This document shows, one piece after another, positions 27,368 to 37,018 of a stretch of DNA of 64,000 bases. This stretch comes from Vampirovibrionales bacterium (lineage in GTDB: Bacteria > Cyanobacteriota > Vampirovibrionia > Vampirovibrionales > Vampirovibrionaceae): positions 62,001 through 126,000 of the forward strand of contig JARXAD010000003.1 of the NCBI GenBank assembly GCA_029866025.1, in the 5' to 3' direction. The notes below the pieces were generated by a model. That model was given only the letters and a program-made list of their open reading frames with translations. It was not told the origin of the DNA and made no database searches. Position numbers and translations under genes: made by a program. How positions within the stretch are numbered: position 1 is the first letter of the stretch; every line of letters starts with the position of its first letter.

Positions 27368-30208
27368 CTATTTTTTCCGCGCCGCTGTTTTCTTTTTGGC
27401 GGCAGGTCGTTTGGCCTTAATCACCTTACTTACGCCCAGCACTTCCGCAGCCGATTTTTCCGCCGCTTTGTCGCGCGCGGTTCTGCCATAAGGATTGGGC
27501 TTGGTAGGTGCTGATTTTTTAGTGGTCTTACTGGTAGCCTTGGTGGTTTTTCCTGATGCTTTTGTAGCACGCGCACCGGTTTTACCGCCTGATTTAGTGG
27601 TAGCAGATTTTTTCTCAATGAGGGCAGCAGCTTGCTCTAAGGTCACGGTGTCGGGGTCGGTGCCTTTGGGTAAATTTACCAAGGTGGTGCCATGCTTAAT
27701 GTAGTACCCAAAGCGGCTTTTCTGAATCAGCGCCGGTTTGCCATTAATCTCACCCACGTTAATAATGCGTTTACCGCTGGCCACAATCACTTCCAAGGCA
27801 CGCTGTAAATCAACCGTCAGCACATCGTCTTCGGCCTTCAGTGACACAAACAATGGCCCCTGCTTGAGGTACGGCCCAAAGCGTCCCAAACCGGCCTCGA
27901 TGGTCTCGCCCGATTCTGGGTGAACGCCCAACAACCTTGGCAGGCTAAGGAGTTTCAATGCTTGCTCTAGGGTAATCTCAGCAGGGCGAATCTCTTTAGG
28001 AATGGTGGAACGGTGGGGCTTAATCACCTTGGGCTTTTTGGGCTTAACTGGTTTTTTGGCCTCTTTTTTAGGCTTGGCATCGGCTGCCTTGGAGGTTTTC
28101 TTGGGTTTAACAGGGGTAGCCTCTTCAGGGGGTAGTTCTTCCACGTCACCCAGTTGCAGGTAAAAACCGTAGGGGCCTTTGCAAACGTACACGGGCTTGC
28201 TGGTAACAGGGTCCATGCCTAAGGTTTTGGGGCCTTCGCTAAATTCGGCGCCACCATCATCGCCATCGCTTTTTAGCTGCTTGGTTACTTTGCACTCGGG
28301 GTAATTGCTGCACCCAATAAAGGCGCCAAATTTCCCCAGTTTTAAGCCCAAACGACCGTCTTCGCACGAAGTACACTTTCGGGGCGTGGGGTTGTCTTCC
28401 GTTACTTTAAAAAAGTGCTGGGCCAAACCCTCATCCAAGGCGTCCAACACATGGGTAATGGTGAGTTCAGACGTTTCACCCACCGCGGCTTTAAAATCCG
28501 TCCAAAACTGGGTAAGAACATCATGCCAATCGGCTTGATCATCGGAAATGCTGTCTAGCTGCTCTTCTAGGCCAGCGGTAAAGTCGTATTCCACGTAGCG
28601 TTTAAAAAACTGGCTTAAAAATTCCGTCACCAAGCGGCCACGATCTTCCGGCACAAAGCGCCGCTGTTCCATACGCACGTAGTTACGGTCTTGCAGCACT
28701 CTAATAATACTGGCGTAAGTAGAAGGGCGGCCAATGCCATACTCTTCCAACACCTTCACCATCGTGGCTTCGCTGTAACGCGGCGGGGGCTTGGTAAAAT
28801 GTTGCTCCGGGGTTACTTCTTTGAGTGTTAAGGCTTGCCCTTCCGTCATGACTGGCAAGGAGGGCCCATCATCGTCCGTACCTTCCACTGCTTTGGCAGG
28901 GGATTCATCCTTGGTTTCTTTGTAGATGCGATAAAAGCCGTCAAACACCAAGGTACTACCGCTGGCGCGCAGGGTAATGACTCCCTTGGCGTGAGGCGAT
29001 GTAATGTCTACCCCCACTTGATCCAACACCGCTTGTTCCATTTGGCAGGCCAAGGTGCGGCGCCAAATTAGTTCATACAGGGCCGCTTGATCCTCATTGA
29101 GGTAGCCCTTCATTTTTTCCGGCGTGCGTTTAATATCCGTGGGGCGAATGGCTTCGTGAGCCTCTTGGGCGTTTTTTTGCTTGCTTTTGTACATGCGCGG
29201 CGAACTAGGCAGGTACTTGTCGCCCAGATTGCTTTTGATAAAATCGCGCACACTCATCACGGCCTCAGCCGCCAAATTCACGCCATCGGTACGCATGTAG
29301 GTAATGAGACCCGTGGTTTCGCCGCCGAGTTCAATCCCTTCATACAGGCGCTGAGCGGTTTGCATGGTTCGGGTTGCCGAAAAACCCAACTTGCGTGAGG
29401 CTTCCATTTGGAGCGATGAGGTAATAAAGGGGGGGAAGGGGTTGCGGCGAACCGTCTTCTTTTCCACTTTCTCAACGGTAAAGGTGCCGCCTTGTATGGC
29501 GGTGACGGCTTCTGTGGCCATGGCTTCGTTGGTTAGGGAGAGTTTATCCAGCTTTTGGCCAAACAACGTGGTGAGGCGTGTAGGCACAGGTTGCTGTTGT
29601 TGCGTTGCCAGAAGGGCTTCCACGCTCCAGTATTCTTGGGTAATGAAGGCTTCAATTTCCGCCTCGCGTTCGCATACCAAGCGCAACGCCACGGATTGCA
29701 CTCGACCAGCCGACCGGCTGCCGGGCAATTTTCGCCACAAAATGGGCGATAAGGTAAAGCCCACCAGGTAATCCAAGGCACGGCGAGCCAAATAGGCGTT
29801 GACGAGAGGGGTATCAATCTCCCGTGGGTTGTCCATGGCTTTTAAAATAGCGGTTTTGGTAATTTCGTTAAACACCACCCTTTGCACCGGCTTGTCTTTA
29901 AGGGTGCCGCGCTCTTTGAGTACATTTAGCACATGCCACGAAATGGCCTCTCCCTCACGGTCAGGGTCAGTGGCCAGAATAAGAGTGTCGGATTGCTTGA
30001 GAGCGCGCTCAATGTCTACCACCCGCTTTTCCGATTGCTTGTCCAGCTCCCACGCCATCTCAAAGTTATTGTCAGGCAGCACGGAGCCGTTTTTAGAAGG
30101 CAAATCGCGGATGTGGCCATAGCTGGCAAGCACCGTGTAATCGGCACCGAGGTACTTATTAATGGTTTGGGCTTTGGCGGGAGATTCCACCACCACGACG
30201 TGCTTCAT
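27368..30208 (-). CDS. topA: DNA topoisomerase I
   Basis: Type IA topoisomerase relaxing negative supercoils. The N-terminal Toprim domain (VVVESPAKAQTINKYLG, LATDPDREGEAISWHV) is followed by the catalytic Tyr motif TGLITYMRTDGVNL, EAHEAIRPTD and GIGRPSTYASII. A single zinc ribbon (CTSCEDGRLGLKLGKFGAFIGCSNYPEC) follows, then two Topo_C repeats (SGETIEAGLGRFGPYLKQG, NGKPALIQKSRFGYYIKHG). The ~80-residue C-terminal tail is Lys/Ala/Thr-rich (KKSAPTKPN, KRPAAKKKTAARKK), like a histone-H1-type DNA-binding tail. At 946 aa it is somewhat longer than E. coli TopA. Confidence 0.96.
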   Translation of the reverse strand: MKHVVVVESPAKAQTINKYLGADYTVLASYGHIRDLPSKNGSVLPDNNFEMAWELDKQSEKRVVDIERALKQSDTLILATDPDREGEAISWHVLNVLKERGTLKDKPVQRVVFNEITKTAILKAMDNPREIDTPLVNAYLARRALDYLVGFTLSPILWRKLPGSRSAGRVQSVALRLVCEREAEIEAFITQEYWSVEALLATQQQQPVPTRLTTLFGQKLDKLSLTNEAMATEAVTAIQGGTFTVEKVEKKTVRRNPFPPFITSSLQMEASRKLGFSATRTMQTAQRLYEGIELGGETTGLITYMRTDGVNLAAEAVMSVRDFIKSNLGDKYLPSSPRMYKSKQKNAQEAHEAIRPTDIKRTPEKMKGYLNEDQAALYELIWRRTLACQMEQAVLDQVGVDITSPHAKGVITLRASGSTLVFDGFYRIYKETKDESPAKAVEGTDDDGPSLPVMTEGQALTLKEVTPEQHFTKPPPRYSEATMVKVLEEYGIGRPSTYASIIRVLQDRNYVRMEQRRFVPEDRGRLVTEFLSQFFKRYVEYDFTAGLEEQLDSISDDQADWHDVLTQFWTDFKAAVGETSELTITHVLDALDEGLAQHFFKVTEDNPTPRKCTSCEDGRLGLKLGKFGAFIGCSNYPECKVTKQLKSDGDDGGAEFSEGPKTLGMDPVTSKPVYVCKGPYGFYLQLGDVEELPPEEATPVKPKKTSKAADAKPKKEAKKPVKPKKPKVIKPHRSTIPKEIRPAEITLEQALKLLSLPRLLGVHPESGETIEAGLGRFGPYLKQGPLFVSLKAEDDVLTVDLQRALEVIVASGKRIINVGEINGKPALIQKSRFGYYIKHGTTLVNLPKGTDPDTVTLEQAAALIEKKSATTKSGGKTGARATKASGKTTKATSKTTKKSAPTKPNPYGRTARDKAAEKSAAEVLGVSKVIKAKRPAAKKKTAARKK

Positions 30209-30269
30209 CGACGTCTCCAGAGAAAAACAACTACAACCGCTTGATGGAGACTATAGAGTAAGAGGTGCC

Positions 30270-30285
30270 AGCCAGCAAGCTGGCT
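30270..30285. repeat. Short palindrome AGCCAGC/GCTGGCT between dapL-like gene and topA
   Basis: The same GCCAGC-GCTGGC core as the eno terminator at 6893-6906. Here no T-run follows on the minus strand, so termination is uncertain. It could be a small interspersed palindromic repeat. Confidence 0.45.
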
Positions 30286-30309
30286 TTGATAACAAACCCA
30301 GCGCTTTCG

Positions 30310-31584
30310 TTAAGCCGGTTGATAGGTAAAGCCATCGGTTTTTAGGCGCTGGATCACTTCCTTCATCTCGTCATCTGGATTGACGAGGGAAAGACGCACA
30401 AAGCCTTCGCCGTATTTGCCAAAGGCTGTACCCGGAACCAACACCACGCCGCTGGTTTCCAGTACTTCGGTGGCAAAGGTTTCGCAGCTGGTGTAGCGCG
30501 GGGGAATGGGCACCCAGAAGTAAAAAGTGGCTTTGGGTAGGTTCAGGGTTTCTTCCGGCCAGCCCAGCTCTAAAAAGCCTTGCTTCATTAGCTTTTGTTT
30601 GCCTTCGTACACCTTGTTCATGTCGGTGACGAATTGCTCACAGAGAGGGCTTTCAATGGCAAACACGGCGGCTTTTTGAAGCACCTTCCACAAGCCGCTG
30701 TCCATGGTGCTTTTGACGGTGTTCAGCACATTAATGGCGTCTGCATTGCCCACGGCAAAACCAATACGCCAGCCCGTAATAGCATAGGGCTTGCTCAGGC
30801 TATGGAACTCAACAGCAATGTCACGCGCACCGGCCACTTCCAAAATGCTGGGGGGCTTGGGTTCTCCGGCAAATACCATTTCGCTGTAGGCGTTGTCGCT
30901 AATCACCAAAATGTTGTGCTCGCGGGCAAAGCGCACCACGTCTTCGTAATAGCTAAAGGGGGCCGTGGCACCAATGGGGTTGCTGGGATAGTTAAGAATC
31001 AACGCCTTCACCAAGTTAGAGTTGTAGCCCCGATTGGTGAGTTCTTGCAAGGTACGCTGCATGTCGGGCAGGTAGTTGTTTTCGGGGGTTAGGGGCATGG
31101 AATAGGCCAAGCCACCCGCAATTTTAATGGCATCAGCATAAGAAGCGTATCCAGGATCGGGAGTGAGGATAATGTCCTTTTCCATGATGTCGTCTTTGGG
31201 GGTAATGACGCCCCTGAACATGGCGGCCAAACCTTCTTTGCTGCCCACCAAGGAACACACTTCGGTTTTCCAGTCCACATCCACGCCAAAGCGGGTTTTC
31301 ATGCGCTTGGCCACAGCCTGACGAAAAAACGGTTCCCCTTCCGGCACTGAATAGCTGTGAATGCCCGGTTCCGCCAACAGATCGGTAATTTTTTTAAGCA
31401 GTACCGGTGGTGGAGCGACGGTAGGAGCACCAATGCTCATTCGTAAGGGTTTACGTCCTTTGGCTTCCAGTTCGGGGGTTAGCTCCAGCACGCGCTTGGC
31501 AATGCGAAACATAATGTAGGGCTGCATCTCGCTGCATAAATCGGACACAAGGCTTTTAATGTTGGGCTTGGAGAGGGTTTTCAT
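30310..31584 (-). CDS. PLP aminotransferase, LL-diaminopimelate/aspartate type
   Basis: A 424-aa fold-type I class I/II aminotransferase. The PLP Lys is in FHSLSKPYAITGWRIGFAVG, with SIGAPTVAPP (substrate loop), LNYPSNPIGA and VISDNAYSEMVF (Asp for the pyridine nitrogen). The overall pattern is closest to DapL-type LL-diaminopimelate aminotransferases, which make lysine and peptidoglycan precursor in cyanobacteria, chlamydiae and relatives, but an aspartate or alanine aminotransferase cannot be ruled out. It is monocistronic, with a promoter region of about 300 bases shared with tRNA-Arg. Confidence 0.85.
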   Translation of the reverse strand: MKTLSKPNIKSLVSDLCSEMQPYIMFRIAKRVLELTPELEAKGRKPLRMSIGAPTVAPPPVLLKKITDLLAEPGIHSYSVPEGEPFFRQAVAKRMKTRFGVDVDWKTEVCSLVGSKEGLAAMFRGVITPKDDIMEKDIILTPDPGYASYADAIKIAGGLAYSMPLTPENNYLPDMQRTLQELTNRGYNSNLVKALILNYPSNPIGATAPFSYYEDVVRFAREHNILVISDNAYSEMVFAGEPKPPSILEVAGARDIAVEFHSLSKPYAITGWRIGFAVGNADAINVLNTVKSTMDSGLWKVLQKAAVFAIESPLCEQFVTDMNKVYEGKQKLMKQGFLELGWPEETLNLPKATFYFWVPIPPRYTSCETFATEVLETSGVVLVPGTAFGKYGEGFVRLSLVNPDDEMKEVIQRLKTDGFTYQPA

Positions 31585-31908
31585 TGGGTTTACTTCCTAT
31601 AGGAGGGCACAGAGAAAATCATTCTTCAGAGTAAAACAAAGGCCCTATGGGAGCCACACCCAGCAAGCTGTGTTTTTTTACTTGTAATCAGCGCAACCCT
31701 CTAAAATTTAGAGCTTGACGTATTGTTTAACGAACAAACACACTTTGGCGTGTTGCGACATGGAACCGCTTCGGGTAACTTAACAGTCAATTCGAAGCGA
31801 CGTTTACGACAGATTAAAATTTAAAAGACGCTTTTCGTTTACTTTGCCCCTCCAACCTTTCGTAACAGGGTTACGCCCAATCTAAGTTAAAAAAGACGCT
31901 TTGCGTCT
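31585..31908. other. Intergenic region between dapL-like gene and tRNA-Arg
   Basis: About 320 bases with no ORF of interest. It contains CACACCCAGCAAGCTGTGTTTTTTT (31656-31679), a weak stem followed by seven T, and an inverted TCTAAAATTTAGA near 31700. Probably promoters of the divergent flanking genes. Confidence 0.4.
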
Positions 31909-31982
31909 GCGCTCGTAGCTCAGCTGGATAGAGTATCGGCCTCCGAAGCCGAGGGTCGCGCGTTCGAATCGCGCCGAGCGCA
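31909..31982 (+). tRNA. tRNA-Arg (CCG)
   Basis: Acceptor GCGCTCG/CGAGCGC, D-arm GCTC..GAGT, anticodon stem TCGGC/GCCGA with loop CTCCGAA, and T-arm GCGCG TTCGAAT CGCGC. The 3' CCA is not encoded (AGGC follows). Confidence 0.95.
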
Positions 31983-32086
31983 GGCGCATAGTGCCTTTAT
32001 TTATAAATAGTCTTAATTTTTACGGAGGCAATTTTCTTTGCCACAGGCACGCAGTGCTTTTATTTAAAAAGTAGCCTTGGGATTGT

Positions 32087-33130
32087 TCACGGTGCTTTGC
32101 TAATGGGGCGTAATTGAGCTTCTAGGCGCTGGGCCATAGCAGCCACGGTGTAATGCTCTCGCCGATTGAGCAAATAGGCTTTCACCGAAGCGTAAAATGC
32201 TGCATCGCTGTAAAGCCGCTTTAGGTGGGCCTGTAATTCGTCATCGCTCGTGTAAAACAGCGGGTATTCCTCCCCCAGTTGCTCTTTTCGCACCGGTCCT
32301 GGGTTGGCTAAAACGGGAATACCGCGCGCCATACCTTCCATGGGTTTAATACTGCCCGCCCAAGCGGATTCAGGCTGCTCGTTGGCCAGTAGCACACTAC
32401 AAGCACTTACCGCGTGATGCATTTCGGCAAAAGGTACGGGTGGTAGTACCATTATTTCACTGCGATCCACGGGTATGTCTACTCGGCCTGCCATCACCAA
32501 CGTAAGGCTAGGAATGGCGGCCTTTAAGGCATCGTAGCAGCGTAAAAAAGCATTAGGGCGTGTGTGTTCCACAATGCGGCCAAAATAACCCACCGTAAAC
32601 CCATAACCCATGCGGGCTTTGTATTGAAAGATTTTAGCGTTGTCTTCGGCCTCAAAAAAATGAGGTGCCAAGGTTTGGCCAATGTTAATGACCTGCTGGG
32701 GGGCAATCATATCGGTAGGGAAATTATGATGAAAATACCCATCAATGCCGCCGGCTAGTGTGGTTAGGTTCTCCAATCCGTATTTCCACGCCTCGGTAAA
32801 GGCTAGCACAGCTTTGGCTTCTCTGAACACGGTCTCATCGTAGGGACTAGCCACCGCTAGCTTGGGCTGTGGGCACGCCGCAAACACCTCCCAGTTATTA
32901 CGTATAATATACAGGTCGCAATCTGGTCGAGGGGCTTCAATGCGTTTTTTGGTAAGACCATAGCCACTAATCGCCGGATTAAAAAGCTGGTTGTTGTAGT
33001 AAACCTGGGCAAACTGGCTTAACGCCGTTAAAAAAGAAATTTCATTAATTTTATCACCACGATTGGGTTCTAGTTGGGTTTGATTACCCAGGACGTAATA
33101 AATTTTTAAGGGAGAAGAAGCAGTTGTCAT
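32087..33130 (-). CDS. Glycosyltransferase, GT4-like
   Basis: 347 aa. The C-terminal half has the GT-B nucleotide-sugar domain: GYGFTVGYFGRIVEHTRPN, LTLVMAGRVDIP, and the EX7E-like SIKPMEGMARGIPVLANPGPVRKEQLG. The N-terminal acceptor domain is divergent. No signal peptide or membrane helix is present. It is the last gene of a minus-strand set (36851 to 32087) with short gaps that builds or modifies a surface glycan. Confidence 0.82.
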   Translation of the reverse strand: MTTASSPLKIYYVLGNQTQLEPNRGDKINEISFLTALSQFAQVYYNNQLFNPAISGYGLTKKRIEAPRPDCDLYIIRNNWEVFAACPQPKLAVASPYDETVFREAKAVLAFTEAWKYGLENLTTLAGGIDGYFHHNFPTDMIAPQQVINIGQTLAPHFFEAEDNAKIFQYKARMGYGFTVGYFGRIVEHTRPNAFLRCYDALKAAIPSLTLVMAGRVDIPVDRSEIMVLPPVPFAEMHHAVSACSVLLANEQPESAWAGSIKPMEGMARGIPVLANPGPVRKEQLGEEYPLFYTSDDELQAHLKRLYSDAAFYASVKAYLLNRREHYTVAAMAQRLEAQLRPISKAP

Positions 33131-33145
33131 CAGGGCAGCATCTAT

Positions 33146-34417
33146 TTACCTAGACAATAATTGGTGAAAGGCCAAGGCCGTGGCTTGGCGAGTAAATTGA
33201 TGAATGTAATCAATGTTGGGCTGCACCCTTTCCAAATCACCCCCCTGCCAACGCCTTAGCAAGCCTTCCAGGGCAGCGGCCACGGCTTCAACATCATTGT
33301 ATTGGGCCACGGTAGATAAACCTGTTGGCTCTAAGAAGGCTTCCAAGTCGTTCTCACGGTGAGGGGTTGACCGATGAATAAGTGCCAGCATGGGCTTGTG
33401 TAAGCCCATCGTGTCAAACACCTTACCCCCCGTCGCATCCGGCAGCGATGAAATATGCAACAGCACATCGGCGGCAAGTAGGGCCTTCAAGGTGTCCTCG
33501 TAGGGCAACACGCCTCCATGAGTAAAGGCAACACCCTCTACAGAAGGTTTATAGCCCTTGGTTTTTCCGTAAAACACGACATGCAGCTGATTGGGGAGCA
33601 ATCGCCCGTCATCCTTCAACAGTTGAAGGGCCGCAAAAAAGACCTCGGGGGTTCGATTGCCATAAAAACTACCGGCATAGGCAATCGTAAAAGGGGCGTT
33701 GGGCTCTTTTGGCTTTGCTAAAGCCCGAATACTCGCCATTTGCTCGTCATCAAAACCATTGGGTAGCACCCGTAATTTACAAGCCATTGCTTCAGGTAAA
33801 ACCGCTGTGTACTTGCATTTCAAGGCCTCGTTAATAACCCCAATATAGGTGGCGTCGTTAAATAATTGGCGTTCTAAGCCCTTATTGCAAGCGTGAATAA
33901 AGCCCCCTGTGGCGGCATTGGGATTCAAAGACCACTCGTCTCGCAAGTCCATAACCCATACGGCGTTGGGGTTTTGACGCTTAAGAGCTTGACCAATGAG
34001 GTGAGCCACCGGCGTTGGCGACGAAGACACAATGGCATCACACAGCTGAGGGTTATTCTTTAACCAGCGCTTTGCAGCCCAAGCCCACGGCAGGGTTTCA
34101 TCGGGCACCCACCACCGGTTAAGCCAAGCCGATGCCCAGTGCCACTTACCTAACAATTTTCGGATTTTTTGCGCCACCGGTGTGTAAGCAATCGGTATCA
34201 CCGTAACGCTTTCAGGCAATTCGGCAGCAAGCGAGGTATCCAATACGGCATCTTTGGGGGCTTGATGAGTCACAAGAGTAATGATCCAGCCCTGTTGAGC
34301 TAAATGCTTGGCCAATTTAGCCACCCGAATGGCTGCAATGCCGCCCAAAGGTGGGGCATGATACGCTACAATCACCAAGTGTTTGGCCACTGTCGTTTCA
34401 GAGAAATCGGGCGTCAT
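33146..34417 (-). CDS. Glycosyltransferase, family 4
   Basis: 423 aa GT-B protein. The N-terminal donor motif HLVIVAYHAPPLGGIAAIRVAKLAKHLAQQGW is typical of capsule/LPS GT4 enzymes, and the C-terminal half shows PFTIAYAGSFYGNRTPEVFFAAL and SLPDATGGKVFDTMGLHKPMLAL. It lies 5 bases after the epimerase stop and 15 bases before the next glycosyltransferase, so all three are in one operon. Confidence 0.88.
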   Translation of the reverse strand: MTPDFSETTVAKHLVIVAYHAPPLGGIAAIRVAKLAKHLAQQGWIITLVTHQAPKDAVLDTSLAAELPESVTVIPIAYTPVAQKIRKLLGKWHWASAWLNRWWVPDETLPWAWAAKRWLKNNPQLCDAIVSSSPTPVAHLIGQALKRQNPNAVWVMDLRDEWSLNPNAATGGFIHACNKGLERQLFNDATYIGVINEALKCKYTAVLPEAMACKLRVLPNGFDDEQMASIRALAKPKEPNAPFTIAYAGSFYGNRTPEVFFAALQLLKDDGRLLPNQLHVVFYGKTKGYKPSVEGVAFTHGGVLPYEDTLKALLAADVLLHISSLPDATGGKVFDTMGLHKPMLALIHRSTPHRENDLEAFLEPTGLSTVAQYNDVEAVAAALEGLLRRWQGGDLERVQPNIDYIHQFTRQATALAFHQLLSR

Positions 34418-34422
34418 AGGGC

Positions 34423-35418
34423 TTACAGCCCGCTGGCCAATAAAACACTTGAAGAATTGACCGGCAATGAAGGCTTCGACTGTTTTAGGGCTTCGTTTAC
34501 CAGTCCTCGAACACCGGCATCCACCGTAACCTTGGGGGCAAAGCCCAACACGCTTTGGGCGGCGGTAATACTCGCCACCGAATGACGAATATCGCCTTGA
34601 CGAGCGGGATTAAAGGTAACAGGCAGTGTGTAGCCAAAGGCATCGCTAACGGCTTGCAATAAAGCCAGCACGCTAATGGCGTGGCCGGTGCCAATGTTAA
34701 GCACGGTTGGGTTGGGCGTATTGGGGTTGATCGTTGTCTTAGCCGCCAGCAGGTTGGCCTGCACAATATCGCTGACATGAATAAAATCGCGAGTTTGCAA
34801 GCCGTCGCCAAACACTAGGGGCGACGTTTTGGTTTGATAGGAGGCAATAAATTTAGATAGAACCGAAGAATACGGAGATTCTGCCTTTTGGCGGCTACCG
34901 TACACGTTAAAGTACCGTAGGGCCATAGTTTCCAGCCCCATGGTTTGGGCATAAAACTCGGCAGCCAGCTCATTTTGCAATTTGGTAACCGCATAGGGGG
35001 ATTTTGGCTTCGTTAGCAACGATTCGCTGGCAGCCACGGTGCCAATATCACCATACACAGCGCACGTAGAGCTAATGACCACACGTTTAACACCTGCCTT
35101 AGAAGATTCATAAAGCAGGGTATCGGTAGCTTGCGCGTTAATAGTGCGGTACGCCTCAGCCAGCTGAAAAGACTCATTCACCGACGTTTTGGCCGCTAAA
35201 TGAAACACCCAATCCGTGCTGGGCAAATAGGGTAAATAACTGTCAGGCTGGCAAATGTCACCGTGTACCAGGGTAATAGCGTTGCGAACGGTTGCTAAAT
35301 TTTCAAGGTTACCCGAGGATAAATCATCCAGCACCACCACGCTGTGGCCGTCGGCCACCAGGCCCTCTACCAAATGAGACCCAATAAATCCGGCGCCACC
35401 CGTTACCAAAGCCTGCAT
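34423..35418 (-). CDS. NAD-dependent sugar-nucleotide epimerase/dehydratase
   Basis: 331-aa extended short-chain dehydrogenase. The NAD site is ALVTGGAGFIGSHLVEGL, the substrate-side motif VVISSTCAVYGD supplies Ser/Thr, and the catalytic YxxxK is SPYAVTKLQNE. GalE/WbpP-type UDP-sugar 4-epimerase is the closest general match; the exact sugar is unknown. It is embedded in the glycosyltransferase operon and presumably supplies an activated sugar. Confidence 0.9.
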   Translation of the reverse strand: MQALVTGGAGFIGSHLVEGLVADGHSVVVLDDLSSGNLENLATVRNAITLVHGDICQPDSYLPYLPSTDWVFHLAAKTSVNESFQLAEAYRTINAQATDTLLYESSKAGVKRVVISSTCAVYGDIGTVAASESLLTKPKSPYAVTKLQNELAAEFYAQTMGLETMALRYFNVYGSRQKAESPYSSVLSKFIASYQTKTSPLVFGDGLQTRDFIHVSDIVQANLLAAKTTINPNTPNPTVLNIGTGHAISVLALLQAVSDAFGYTLPVTFNPARQGDIRHSVASITAAQSVLGFAPKVTVDAGVRGLVNEALKQSKPSLPVNSSSVLLASGL

Positions 35419-35480
35419 AACCGAACCTTTACCAAACTGTAGCTGCCATTATAAAGCCAAACAAGGGAGTAATCTACCAA

Positions 35481-36851
35481 CTAGGCTACTGGTAAAGGCT
35501 CTTGCACCAATGACGGAGAGGCATTGGTCTGTAACGAAGCCTGTAAAGCCGCAAAAATAGGCGCATTAACCCCTAGGGTGGTTAAGACGCTAGGGCCACC
35601 TTGAGCCGCTAATTGCTGCGCATAGTGCATATGGTTGGTCAGCACCGAATGACGATCAGGCGCCGCTAGGCCCCAGCCGCCCACGTAAGGTGTATCGGTA
35701 TTAGGGTCGTACCACCACTCGGCAGGAATGTCGTTACGGCAAAGGCGCAAGAATCGCTGAGCCACAGCAGCAGGGGCCCATTGTTGACGAACATACTGTT
35801 GAGCCGACAACCCAAGGGCTTTGCGTCGTGGAGCATCCGAAATTAAAGCGTGTAAGTTGTCCACCAAGGCGTCGGGGGGCCCTGTCATGGCGGGGGGAAT
35901 GAAGCTGGGCGTCATCGTGGCAGCCATTAAATCGTGTTCTAAGCCACACACCACGGTGGGCACGCCGTAATAGGCGGCTTCGGTAGCCAAGCCTGCCAAA
36001 AAAGTATCGCTGTAGAGCTCGTCTACCAAAATATCGGTTTTCTGTAGGTAGGAAATCACCTGGTGGTTGGGCACATTCACCAGCTCAACAAAATCAATGG
36101 CATGCCCCTCAGTCTTCAGGGTTTCAATGGCTGCCCTAACGGCGGGTGTCCCCTTAGTTTTTTGAATACTCGGCGCATGCAAAATTCGAACTGGATCGCC
36201 CGCCGCAGGGCTTTGAGTGCTTACTGATTCTTCGCCCGAAAAAGGAATCCCCACTGCAGACCACTGAACCACTGGCTTTTTGTGCAACAGGCTGGTGGGC
36301 GGGTGATTGACCACCACATCGGCAGTGCGCTCAATGGCCGTTATGCTGGCCACACGGTCCTGGGTTCGTATGGCTAGGGTTTCGGGCGTGTCGTCTTGAT
36401 AATTACCATTTAAATAGGGCGGACGAGCATCGGAGCCGTGGAACACATAAATAACGGTTTTACCCCAAGCCTTTAGCAGGGCAATGTCTCGATAGCGACG
36501 CTTGCCTACAAAGGCACCATCAAAAGTGGTTCGGTAGCCATAAATAAACACATCGTGGGTTAAGGCCATATACGCAAACACAAGCCACTGCAAGGCCGTT
36601 AACAGTAGTCTTAAATAACTACGCTCTACGCTCTTTTTCTTTTTAATGGCATCGGATCGTAGAATGATGGGCGCCACCCACTGTTGTAAGGCACTCGGCT
36701 TGTGGTAAGCAAACTTATGGGGCACCGGCTCGAAAAAGGTGTTGGGCACGCCCAAGGCATCAAAGCCTGCTTTTAGGTGACGATAATACCCGGCCACTTC
36801 GCTAAGGCCCATAAAGATGCGGGGCTGCCGTTTTTTGGTGTAAAAAGCCAT
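35481..36851 (-). CDS. Glycosyltransferase-like protein
   Basis: 456 aa. The N terminus (RIFMGLSEVAGYYRHLKAGFDALG) and the C-terminal half (VRILHAPSIQKTKGTPAVRAAIE, ILVDELYSDTFLAGLATEAAYYGVPTVVCG) have the GT-B layout with a degenerate EX7E motif. The middle holds two moderately hydrophobic segments (LLLTALQWLVFAYMA). It is the first gene of the minus-strand glycan operon, and its promoter region faces that of the ABC exporter. Confidence 0.72.
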   Translation of the reverse strand: MAFYTKKRQPRIFMGLSEVAGYYRHLKAGFDALGVPNTFFEPVPHKFAYHKPSALQQWVAPIILRSDAIKKKKSVERSYLRLLLTALQWLVFAYMALTHDVFIYGYRTTFDGAFVGKRRYRDIALLKAWGKTVIYVFHGSDARPPYLNGNYQDDTPETLAIRTQDRVASITAIERTADVVVNHPPTSLLHKKPVVQWSAVGIPFSGEESVSTQSPAAGDPVRILHAPSIQKTKGTPAVRAAIETLKTEGHAIDFVELVNVPNHQVISYLQKTDILVDELYSDTFLAGLATEAAYYGVPTVVCGLEHDLMAATMTPSFIPPAMTGPPDALVDNLHALISDAPRRKALGLSAQQYVRQQWAPAAVAQRFLRLCRNDIPAEWWYDPNTDTPYVGGWGLAAPDRHSVLTNHMHYAQQLAAQGGPSVLTTLGVNAPIFAALQASLQTNASPSLVQEPLPVA

Positions 36852-37018
36852 GGCGGCGGCGTTACTCCTGCGTAGTACTCAACCTATTCACACCCCAGTT
36901 GTACCAAAAACCCAGGTCATGCCGCCAGCCTTGTTCTTGCCTGTGGGAGCTGTCAGTGTTATTTTCACCTTGGTTTCTACCCTATCCGACTTTGTTCTTC
37001 GAGACTCTCCTCCGCATT